Assembly (NCBI GenBank): GCA_959347315.1
Contig: OY365808.1
Location: forward strand, 3,587,705-3,651,704
Direction: 5' to 3'
Length of the DNA stretch: 64,000 nucleotides
Source of the DNA: Bimastos eiseni
Lineage: Eukaryota > Annelida > Clitellata > Crassiclitellata > Lumbricidae
The notes under the pieces are model-generated. The model had not been told where the DNA came from and did not search any database. It saw only the letters and a program-made list of their open reading frames with translations. Position numbers and translations under genes: made by a program. Positions 24,401 through 35,436 of this stretch are shown here, piece after piece. The number at the start of each line of letters is the position of its first letter. Positions within the stretch are counted from its first letter, which is position 1.

Positions 24401-25542
24401 TGATTCACGTGAAGGTTTTCGCAAATTCTCAGGTGAGTTGCAAATGTTGTAGTAAGGCTCTGGTGTCTGCCTATCGTCAGATGTCACTAGGTCATGTTTT
24501 GCTTCTGAAATGGAAAGAGGTTGCCAAGATGCAACGTTGAATGCAAAATCCCATCAATCCATACAGAATTCAACAGGAAAAAATGATGCTTAATTCAATT
24601 TGTGCATTTTTTACTTAATGAGTTGTCACCAAAAGGCGTATGCAGTATCAAAATAAACAAGCACACAGATTCAATGAACGGTTTATTGCATACAGTCAGC
24701 CTAACCACTGAAAGGCACGCGTTGCAACTTTCTGCACCAAGGGAACAACAAATTCACCCCAAGAAGAACGAAGATCTCTGCTGACAGTTAAACTTCAAGT
24801 GGGGTAACAAAACTCCTGCAAGTAGGGTAGGGTGTGCACCAATTAATTGGAAGAACAGTCACTGGCAGAAGACTTTTAAAACAAAATCAAAAGACAGGTT
24901 TTCACAGCTCAAGTAGCAACCAGTCAAATTCAGTAAATAAAGTATAATTTTAAAACTAATGCAAACATTGCATTTCTCACACCTACCATCACAGTCGACA
25001 TCCTGTGCTTTCCACTCGCTTTGGACTGAGAGGGCATTCTTGTCCACCACCAATCCATCAAAAAGACCCTTCTCACGAAATTTCTGACATGTCTTGTCAT
25101 CGAGCAGACTCAGGGCAGAGTCAAGAATGTCCATCTCCGACAGTGGATCTCCGAATGGCGGACTGGAACGTAGAATCGACTTGCCAAGGAAGATGCCTTC
25201 AAGATTCCCCAGGCCGGCTTCGTCGCTCTTCAGGTTTAGCATCTCAAGAGAAAGGTCATGACCTGACCTATTGCACGAACTCCTCACATCATCAAGCATC
25301 GAAATAGTCTCCAGTTTGGCTTCCGAACACATCGCGGACCGGCTGAAACCACCCACCGGTTTCAAAAATCCTCCCTTCTGACAAGTGATTGGTTCGTCAG
25401 GTTCGTCATCAGAAAAGAACTCATCCTCCTCGTCACAGTTGTCACCAAATCGATTGTGCACTTTGATTGACCTCTGGAAGAATGCGAGGTCCTCGTCCTC
25501 ATCGTTCTCAAGATTACTGTCCATCCGGGCAGAGGCTTCCAT
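21420..25542 (-). CDS. uncharacterised 875-aa acidic, serine-rich protein, three coding exons
   Basis: Exons 25542-24987, 24504-22471 and 21457-21420 join in phase 1 with borders GATG|gtaggt, catttcag|AAGC, CCAGG|gtgagt and attttcag|CCTTC (2628 nt, 875 aa). An in-frame TGA lies seven codons upstream of the ATG. The N terminus is strongly acidic (runs such as NDEDEDLAF, CDEEDEFFSDDEPDEP). The middle holds LSLDDLVRYINGE, several lysine/arginine clusters (TKRSKKQPVKKH, HKKRVKTRKE) that could be nuclear-localisation signals, and long serine-rich low-complexity tracts. The C terminus reads LFAAQKFFSQAFRSILKRE. No membrane segment or signal peptide is seen. I do not recognise the family; a nuclear or scaffold role would be a guess. 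Confidence 0.75.
22471..24504 (-). CDS. large exon 2 of the uncharacterised serine-rich gene
   Basis: A 2034-nt uninterrupted exon encoding residues 186-863. It has a clear acceptor at its 5' side (ctctttccatttcag) and a donor G|gtgagt at 22470. Base composition is more GC-rich than the flanks, as expected for coding DNA here. Confidence 0.85.
24987..25542 (-). CDS. exon 1 of the uncharacterised serine-rich gene
   Basis: Encodes residues 1-185, beginning MEASARMDSNLENDEDED. A consensus donor CAG|gtgagc at 25568 on the same strand just upstream may mark an alternative 5' exon. Confidence 0.75.
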
Positions 25543-25599
25543 AGCTTCAATGATCGCTGCTCACCTGGCTGTGCATACGTCAGAGACAACCAGATGCAG

Positions 25600-27640
25600 A
25601 ACCTTAAACTCTGATGATGTAAGCTGTATCATGAGCGCAATCGACCCAGTGCGATTGCCAAGAAGGAGTCTTTTGGGATGCGACAGTCATGGCTAAACTA
25701 GGTAGAATGAGCCATGGCCTACTGCAAATGACAAATCAGCGACAGAACTTATACTACAATCGCTCAAATCAAAATTGTAATGAAAACTGAAGTGCGATAT
25801 TTAAATTAAACATTGTAATTATTTAGTTGTGGAAAAGTCTTTGAAATGACCAAGTTTAAATCACCTCATGCTATAACAAAGTCCTAAGACAAGTTGTTGG
25901 GTTCAATGACATTGGATATGTGGTTTAAGACATGGTCCATATAACTGCAATTTCACATCGCTACATTAAAATTCAGCCGAAAGTGCTGCATTGAGATGCT
26001 TATATATACCCAGCGTCGTGAGGGTCGTTTAAGGTCAGGTTAGGCGTCGTGAGAGTCGGTTAGAGTAAGTCTACTGGCGTCGTTAGGGTCAGGTTTATGG
26101 ATAGTGTCGTAATTAGAAAATATAGTACCTTCCGTGCAGCATGCCAAAAGATACCGAACGACGCCCGGTTTATACATGCAACCAGGTACTGCACTTTCGC
26201 CCAAATTCACAATATATCCGGGTTGCAAGGCTGCTAGGTCGGGTTGAGTTCCGCACCTTCAAACTATTGCTTGTTAACCTTCTCACCCTGTAAGATCTAC
26301 GGGGTACATTTTCACGATCCCAAAAAGATACCCTCATTCCCCTTCATCTATCCCTCCCAATGTTCAGTCAGTCTTGGCTAATTCGCTAGGCAGGCCTGTG
26401 CTTGCAACTGACGGCAACTTTTAAGGCACGCAAGCATTCGCACTATCAACATATACTATTACGATCACAAGGATGGCCTCTATTTTTCAAACACTAGGTT
26501 TAACTAGTTTAGAAACCGCATCTGGAATATATATTTTGAAACTCTGTCTCGAAACGATCATCTTACCCTCAGAAAAACAGGCCATGACTAAAAATAACGC
26601 CGCCTTCTTCGGCAAGCCTCGGATTTACAATTGAAATATAGAGTACACACTTTTGCTAAAACCAGACAATTTATTGCACAGACAACTATCAGTTCACTAT
26701 ATGCATAGAACCTTCAAAATTTGTAGGAGAGACTTCTATTCGCGGAATTATGCGTCAGAAATTGAATTATATTTTTATTTACTAGTAGACTGAGTCCAAA
26801 TATCTGTCATAATCACTACTTATGAAACTAACGGCTAGATGGCAACATATATTATTACGTAAGAAACCTGTCGACTCTAATATTTAATATATCATCAGTA
26901 AATTAAAAATAAATGATCGCATCAGATAAGGTTTATTTTAAAGGTTTATCTTTCGCTACAAAGGTCTTTAATGTTTTATTTATTTGTGAAATCCAGTGAC
27001 AAGCGTCTAGATAATACAATAAATACGTGCTATCATAATTATAATGGTGTTGCGGCCTGTTAGGCGAGTTTGCATCTGCTTTCGCTAGGTGCGTAATTTC
27101 AAGTTGAAGGGCGTTCTATAATAAACAACCAAAAGACCACAAAACTGCTGTGATAAAAATGGCGAACATACGCCTTTACTTTTTTGCTTTCGATGATATC
27201 TGAGGGAGGAGAGCGACCCTAATGATCTTTGTAATTACATAAGTGTCGTTTAAATGAAGCTACTAGCTTAAGGCACAGAACGGCAGCGGAGGAGTTCGGC
27301 CTACGTGACTACGTCTCGACGAGTTCTATATTATGCTATTATAATAGGGGTCTAGGCCTAGTTGTTTGCAATGAGGTACATAAGATTGAGAGGGTGAAAT
27401 GTCCCTCCCATCTATGATCTTTGTGTCCTCTTGAGTCTTAACTAAGTAATGGACTGTTTCACTGTACTTGGATTTGTCTTCTTACTCCATTTATGTTGCC
27501 TGCCATTTCGACTAATCGAAGATTTTCCTAATTATTACAAAAAGGGGGCCTGTGATCATTTTTTGCGTGTTTTCGTATAAAGGCACGCTGGCGTTTTTGC
27601 TTTATTGCTATTGCTATGCGTTATATTGTATAAATTTTAT
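25600..27640. other. intergenic, upstream of the serine-rich gene
   Basis: No supported exon. Contains tcgtgagggtcg-type short repeats (26010-26095) and AT-rich unique sequence. The promoter of the minus-strand gene should lie near 25550-25750 but no core element is convincing. Confidence 0.4.
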
Positions 27641-27756
27641 GTACAATGTATAAAGATTTACTATGCACGGTGAATTGGGCGTTTGTATTAGGCTTACATT
27701 CGTGTGTATGTGAGATAGGCCTAGGTCATCTTGTAGTGCAGTACCATAAGCGGGGC

Positions 27757-28200
27757 AAACGCCCCCTTTCAAGAATCTTGTATTTTATTGTATTTTATGT
27801 CATACTCTTTTTTATGCAGAAAGCACAGTTATACTTCATGTGCGCTATTCAGTACTATAGTCCTCAATTGCCATAATTTGATGGTTAAAATTCTATTGTT
27901 CAAGTCTTAAATTTGCCAAAGAAAACCTCTAAAGAGGGCTGCGTTATGCCCTTCCTCCTTAACCCTATAAACTTCCTCGATGTCATCCAAAAATACCCCA
28001 TGGGGCGTTTTGCCCCATGTGCGGAGAAATACCCCCTTTCAAGCATATTGTATTTTAGTTTATTTTATGCCGTACTTTTTTACTGTAGAAGGTACTATAG
28101 CCTGTTATACTTTATTTGTGATATTCAGTTCTAGTCCCTGCCATAGGCCTAATTTGATAGTTTATATTCTGTCATTCAAGTCTTAAATTGGCCAAAGGGT
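27757..28200 (+). repeat. direct duplication of about 165 bp, period about 270
   Basis: 27757-27923 and 28027-28200 share ccccctttcaag, attgtattttagtttatttt, and ttcaagtcttaaatt with ccaaag, moderately diverged. Confidence 0.55.
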
Positions 28201-28344
28201 TTTGCCCCTCCATACCTATATATAACACATCTCACTGGTTGTTTGTCGACATTTGCAAGGCACTAAAATACCTCTAGTAGGCCTATTCGTAAGATAATAT
28301 TATGCACGCCTCTGGATTCCCTTCTCGCTCTTTCTCCGACGAAA

Positions 28345-28800
28345 CATCGGAAACTTCATTCCAATGATGCCATATCACACTTGGTCTACGGCATGGTTCT
28401 GTTTCTGAGCCTTTGAACCCCTTTCAACCTTCTTTTGTTCGTCCTCAACTCTATCCAATTCAACTCAACCACCAGTTGACCCTCACCCGAACACTGACGA
28501 CACCCAATTGTTCATCTCTTTCACTCCAAGCAGCTTCTCCGACTCCCTAGATCATCTTCTCCATGCGGTTACCCAAATCACCTTCACGTTTGACCTCAAA
28601 CCTTCGGTGCCTAAACCAATCCAAAACTGAAATCATGCATGCTTATTGGTCTCCGTAAGCAATTTAGGAAAATTCGAAATCACTATTTCCCTCAACATTG
28701 ACTCTTCATCCACCCACACATTCATTGACAATTCTCCTGTCCGCAACATACGTGCGATTTTTGACCAAAACCATAAGGGCCTACATAACCCATCTGATTC
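28345..28800 (+). pseudogene. L2/CR1-like LINE reverse transcriptase fragment
   Basis: Three-frame reading gives degraded RT blocks: TDDTQLFISFTPSSFSDSL (the YADDTQL motif), LNQSKTEI and ISLNIDSSSTHTF, FDQNH. Several stops and frameshifts. Typical of an old L2/CR1/Jockey-type copy. Confidence 0.6.
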
Positions 28801-30211
28801 CCGTGACTTCTCTTTTGGGCGCTACAGAAATCTGTGGAGTCTTCGATCACGAACGCTCTCGAACTTATACATGCCTAGAGCTGACAATAACTAAAGGAAA
28901 TTCGCTGAGGCCTGGGAGTGGGACCCGCCACTTTTTTGGAGGGTATAGTAGGTATAGGCCTACAGGCCTGTAGGCCTGTAGGCCTACATCCAACATCTCA
29001 TATCCAGAGTAAATATTGCACATTATTTTTTTCGCAAAGGAACCTTCATCTTAGCCCTTCAAACTCTAAACAGTTGCCAATACCTTTTGTGGACTATTAC
29101 GTAATTGTGATCTATTACGTTATTATGGCTTGTTTACGTAATTATGGGCTGTTAACTGACCTACATAGGCGTTTGGTCTATCTACCCACGCTGCGACAAT
29201 AGACCCAAATGAAGTGTAAGCATCAGTTTTAGACCTTCAAAGTTTAGACGAATAGGCGCGCAACATTATGATAAATAATAATAATGTCTGATATGCTAAT
29301 CTGAGCGAGTAAGCGATCGAGCGGGCGAATAAGTAGGCCTATATAAGAGGCCGTGTGGCCATCCCCATCACCCTATTTATTTTTCTCTGAATTGTTCATG
29401 GTGAAATACCGCTGGCATATTCGCCGATCTCTGGCAGAAGAGTACAGCAGATGGGCAACGCTTCCCGATTGACTGGATGGCACAGCCTTTAAGATCCCCA
29501 TGCACGGGCTTGACCGGCAAGAGATTGTCATAAGCAAGTCACCACGGGTAGTAGTTAACCGTGCCAGCGGTAAACGTTTGAGTGAATGAGGAGTGTAGGC
29601 GCTATATGAATTTACAGAATATATGTAAGTATGTGAGTAAGTGAGCATAAGTATACGTAATACACCAGTTTTGTCAGATCTGTAGTGAGGATCGTCTTCT
29701 TCGAGGGACAAAAGTATCTTCACATGTTAAAATATTGTAGCAGTGACATTTTCTGTTTTCTCTTAACGTTGTTTCTATGCAAATTAGAATACAAAATACA
29801 GAAATGAACAAATTAACGGCGACCAGCAAAGTAAGAATTAGCGATAAAAGATCTGGATAGAAGCTAGAATTATTCAATGATATGCCACAAGGGAAGGCTA
29901 AATGGATCACGATGGCCTCATAGTTTCGTAATCTTTTGACCTCTTATAATCGCTGTGTAGTTTTCGCGACAAAACCTTGTACATGTAAATCGTTTTAACT
30001 CTGCGTCTTTGAGTCGATGCGGTTGCTTTTTCTACTAGTGTTTAATGCGAAATTTTATGGCATGATTGAAATGGTTTTAGAACCGTTTCTTTGGGTCAAC
30101 TAGCTGCAGTTTGTCTTCAAATGAAAGGCGTGAAATTGTCGCCTCCTCCGCGATTATCAGGTGTATCGAAAACCCCTTAGATAAACAGCAGTTATTTTCT
30201 GAACAATCCAA

Positions 30212-30463
30212 TTACGCCGCTGTCGGATAACGCCACCACTGCTGTTTCTGGCGGTGCCAGCCTCGAGCCGCGAAAGAGGAGGGGGAGGAGGGCGACGTAA
30301 ATGGAAGCCCTCTGATGTCGTGAACTACTAGATACCAATTGCCGCCCTGGTTGAAAAGAACCACCAGAGACCCAGAATGCCCGACAAATTGGAAGCTATT
30401 TGTGTATTGCTGCATTTGTACAAGTTTTTCTGGTGAACCCATTGCGCTTAAATGCTGTTTAAT
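30212..30463 (-). CDS. candidate terminal TRIM-like exon, partly made of a dispersed repeat
   Basis: Acceptor ttactggttgcag|ATTAAACAG in phase 0, matching the donor at 30890; 83 codons then TAA. The first part codes IKQHLSAMGSPEKLVQMQQ. The last part (30243-30300) is an antisense copy of the dispersed repeat found at nine or more other sites. It is supported only by splice grammar and frame. Confidence 0.45.
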   Translation of the reverse strand: MKQHLSAMGSPEKLVQMQQYTNSFQFVGHSGSLVVLFNQGGNWYLVVHDIRGLPFTSPSSPSSFAARGWHRQKQQWWRYPTAA

Positions 30464-33400
30464 CTGCAACCAGTAACGTCACTTTGGACCCTCAAAGTTC
30501 TAAACTGCGGGAGGCCTGTGTCCGAATCCAAAATGGGACCACTTGAAACCACGATTAACTATGCGAACCTCATTAGAGAGCCAAATTGAGCATTCTGCCG
30601 GGCCTAAACTTGGTTGGAACATGTTCTGTCAAGGACCAACCTTCGTATGGAGCAACACGTACATTCTTCTAGACTCTAGAGCAACCATTTACAAGACCCA
30701 GCTCACTTTCCAAGTAGTTTATGGGTAGAGATCATTCATCCCGGTCAGCTTTATAGGGCCACCCGTTTCAGATGAAGATGGTAATTCCGTCATAATATCA
30801 GTGCAGCGCAGTTTGAGGCTGGCTGCCATTCCGGGAACTCGGGGTCTAGCCTTGACCTTGGTTACTTCCATCCAATAGAGATCCTCTCACTTGATGCTGC
30901 TGTTCAATCTCGATGATCGCCGGTTGTCCAGGTCCCATCTTTTCCCGCTTTCTATTCTTCCTGTCTGCCGAACCCTGGTCGTTCCATTCCACCCCGTGTT
31001 GCTCCGCCGAGGAACGCCTTCCACCACCTGATCCACCGCTCGATGAGTTGAGCATGGACCGAGCCTTTGTGTTGACCGCCTTGTCCGCCAATACAACGGC
31101 ATCAGTCATCGTTGAGCGCTCAACCGTACCGCCTCGATAGCCTCCCTTTCTTCTGGCGAGGACGTTGCTTCCAGAAGACGTTCCCTCGCTAGAGCCCTCC
31201 GAACTAGAGTCGCTGTCCGACGATTCGCTGTCATCCGAAGAGGTATCGGACCTAGTAGACGACTTGACTCTTTCGCCATTCTTAATACCGACTCTCCCAG
31301 CGCCTTTATGCTTCGACCCGGTACCAGAACCACCCTCTGGAGGTTTCTCCGAAGTCTTCTTTCTCATCGTCATCGTCGTCAGGAGAGGTCGATCGTGGTC
31401 CATTAGGTATCCGAAATTTACCTCGCCCGTCACAAACTCCACGATCTTGCTGACCGTCTTCGGCAACTGTTTGAGCTCTGCGGTGTTGAGCGATGCCAGC
31501 TGCTCTTGGACATCTTTCCGCATCAGGAGCAGCTCGATGTCCTTTCCTCCAAGGATCGTCTTGGCCAGTCTACAGGTGCTGCGAATGTTCTCGACTTGGT
31601 TGGAGAGGTCCTGCTTCCGGTCGATGTACTCGATGCAGTCGCTGCCGTACATGTTGTCGAGCTCGGTGAGCAGCTGGGTCTCGCGTCTCTCGATCTCCTG
31701 AACAAAGGACGCCGCCGTGTCTTTGATCCTCTGCCGCACAGTCATCAGAATCTCCTCGCACCTGGCGAGTGACGTGATGTGGCGGTCGAACTGGTTCATC
31801 TTGTCGAGACAATGATCCACCATCGTCTCCATCGTCGCCTTATATCCTGTGACGGCCTCAGAGAATTGCGTGACCTTTACATGACATAACACAACATAAC
31901 ACATAATAATACAATATTACACAGATCCTCTTTCTAGTTTTCAAAGCCCAACTACTGGCAGCTTCAGGCAAGGCCCCGAAATATCTCTCTCTATTTGCGA
32001 CAGCCATTATCTGCAACTTCTTCTCACTACTTGCGCTCTGTTGATCGGCTTCATCATTTTGTTCCTAGGATTAAAACTGCCTTGATCTAACACCGGGCGT
32101 TTGTGTTTTAGGTCCATCTACCTGGAATGACCTTGCTCCATGCTCAACTCATCGAGCGGTGGATCAGCGGTTGAAGGCGTTCCTCGGCGGAGCAACACGG
32201 GGTGGAATGGAACGACCAGGGTTCGGCAGACAGGAAGAATAGAAAGCGGGAAAAGATGGGACCTGGACAACCGGCGATCATCGAGATTGAACATTAACAA
32301 TAGCCTGAGAGATCATCTATGCCTCGAGTAAGTAATAATAACAATGTTAATTTAAAAAAATGATGATTATGATGATAGTAACATAGTTTACTTTAGTATC
32401 GACCCAACCTTGTGTTGACGATGTTCCTTGAAGGTGCACAATACACAGATGCACAATTCGCACGGCTCGCAGTAGAATCGCACCATTTCATCAGGGTGTT
32501 CGTAGCACCCGATGTTCTTTTCGATTTCGATATCGAAGATGGAGTGACCGCTCGTCACCTTGATCTCCTGGTGGGCAACGACGCAAGACTGACATAACAT
32601 CTTCGCACAGTCTAGACACTTGGCTGTTCCTTCACGAAACTTCTGTTCGACCATCTTGCAGATGTCGCAGAAGGGAAACTTAGTGACGCGTCGGCGACCC
32701 ACCATCTCCGAAAGATTCGACACGAGGAAGTTGTCAGGGAGCTTCTTGACGCCCCCGATTGGAAGCTGCGTCCGTTTGCGACATAGAGGACACGTGAATT
32801 CACCTGCAAACAGAAATTTGCTCAACTGACATCGGTATTAACAATAGCTGAAAATATGGTGATCTTTTAGGGTGATTTTAGCATTGAACTATCGCAATAC
32901 AGAGACTACCCAACAGTGAATATCTTTCTTGACCTAGTGACTTCTCACCACTTCCCAGGAGTAACCCAGCACTTGGGTGCGCCGTCTAACAAAATGAATG
33001 AAAATGCCTTAGGAACAATGCAATAGCGTAACGGAATAATGTGACATGCCACAGACGGATAAAGTGAATTTCCCTTCTGTTATAGGCCCTATTATTAATT
33101 ATATAATTTATATTATAACGTTATAGTCTTATCGCGTCTATTCTAGCCTGTTGTATCATAGTTTATTCTATAATAATTTATTCTAATTTGGTATAATCTT
33201 GTAAAATCTAGTCTATTTCATTCTAGCCTGATCATGCCGGATCTATTCCAGCAATATGTATTGAATCTATTCTACAATCCCTAGTCTTGTCTAGTCAGGT
33301 CAGTTGTTTCAGTTTAAAACGACACTGTGATAGCACCGATCATTATAGCGTTGCCTTCTTCCTTCATCCAGGCCAGTTCATTATAGTGGACTACAGTCAA

Positions 33401-34965
33401 GTAGAGTGGGCTACACTAAAGGTATACCGTTCAGCCGATCACTCTCATTTCTACAGCAATTTATACTACTATTCTCGTCTCATGTAGAACGATCGTTAGA
33501 TCATTACACGTAGTGCTGCATACTTTCACTGACATTCTTACAGGTAAGAGAATGTAGTCTACGAACAGCAACTGATCCGAGTGACTGGTAGTTGAACTCC
33601 TATGTAGACATGCTTGCAGCCGATCTTATTCCAGCAACTTCTTTGGCGTATTTTTTAGGTGTGCACTTGCGCTATATAAATAGCCGTAAAATGGTTGGTT
33701 TTACAATGCACGAGCCGCTTAGTGTAGCCAACACGGCTCTTGTGTGTATATACATTAAATGTCGTGACATTTTAACAAGTAATACATTGGTCTGTCTTAA
33801 AGGGCGGCATTTTGCATGAGTGGGCAAGATACTGCAGACCATCGGTTGCGCATAGGTTTCTGAGGCATACAGAATCTTTTTAACCAGACGTCACCACCAG
33901 CATATAATCTTCCAACATCGCCCTTGGTGAACTCGGCAGTAGGCCCCTACGATCAGCACTCCACCCGATGCTAAGGTATACCCGATCCCAGGCTGATTCT
34001 AAACCTCGCCACTGTCCGTACTTCGTTAGCGCCAGCCTCAAGCCTGGACAAACTAGGAGGGCCACTCTAATCAGCTTTGCCATGACAGGATCGTTAGACA
34101 TCTATGTTTACTAGGTAACATTTGGATGTCTGTCGACATACGAAACAAGGCTTCAAACCTTACCATCGCCGTCCACAGGGAGCTCATATAGAACCCTTGC
34201 ATATTACCATGTGGGACCATATGGAATCATAGATACCCTCTGTATTGCGAGTCCAATCTGATGTCCAGGCATAATTATGTTGTCAGTGCACGTGTGCTAT
34301 TTTCACACAAATAATTACACTTGCATGCTTTCGAGCCACACTCTTTATCGATAACCCTGCGCTGGATGTGCCCTGCAACGAGCCATGCAATTTAACTTGC
34401 TACCCTACTGTATTCTGTGTTGCGGCATTGCCTTTGATGTTGAGAAAGCTGCCTGAAAAGGTCAACACGAGTCAAGCGGCGAGAGCTGTTTGTTGTCAGT
34501 GCGTTCTCTGCGGTTTTTATTGGCAAAGGAAAGCTGCTTCTTAAAAGCACCAGACTGCCAAGAGAGAGGCGCTATATAAATTCAGTGTTACACAACGGAT
34601 AAAAGAATGCAGTAACCGAATTCTTTCCCGTATACCTGCTGCATATCCTGGGAAAAGAGGCCTGCATGCTATTGATAATAATTTTAATTGCGTGTTGATA
34701 TAGATGGCGTTTTTTTGGTATAGACGACGGACAATAAAAACTTGTGGACAATGTAATACACGTGGACCTAATAATTAGGCCCACATGTGTTACATACAAG
34801 ATAGCACCAATTGTTAACAAGTAGAAATAGTGCCATCTAGTGTATAATGGCTGAATTGACATATATGTATTTTCCTCTCGCTCTCTGCGTTCATTTATGT
34901 TGCATTATATGGATGCTAAGGACAAACGTCTCTCTCTCTCTCCACTCTCTCTCTTTCTCTCTCTC

Positions 34966-35020
<55 letters not shown>

Positions 35021-35071
35021 CTCTCTCTGTCTCTCTCTGTCTCTCTCTGTCTCTCTCTGTCTCTCTCTGTC

Positions 35072-35105
<34 letters not shown>

Positions 35106-35107
35106 CA

Positions 35108-35146
<39 letters not shown>

Positions 35147-35287
35147 ATTTCTCTCTCTCTCTCTCCATTTCTCTCTCTCTCTCTCTGTCTCTCTTTGTCT
35201 GTCTGTCTGTCTGTCTCTCTCTCCATCTCTCTCTCTCTTTCTTTCTTTCTCTCTCTTTCTCTTTCTTTCTTTCTCTCTCTCTCTCCA

Positions 35288-35320
<33 letters not shown>

Positions 35321-35370
35321 GTATTTCTTTATCTCTCTCTTTCTCTTCCTCTCTTTCTCCCTCTGTCTCA

Positions 35371-35436
<66 letters not shown>

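Noticed and set aside
31106..31812. Alternative-frame ORFs over the TRIM coiled-coil exon
   Set aside because: Shadows of the phase-compatible TRIM reading frame.
32137..32293. LINE-like reading RAVDQRLKAFL as evidence that this block is LINE coding sequence
   Set aside because: The same block in the TRIM exon reads differently because of a one-base indel, so the LINE-like peptide is most likely chance; the block is an exon copy next to a LINE tail.
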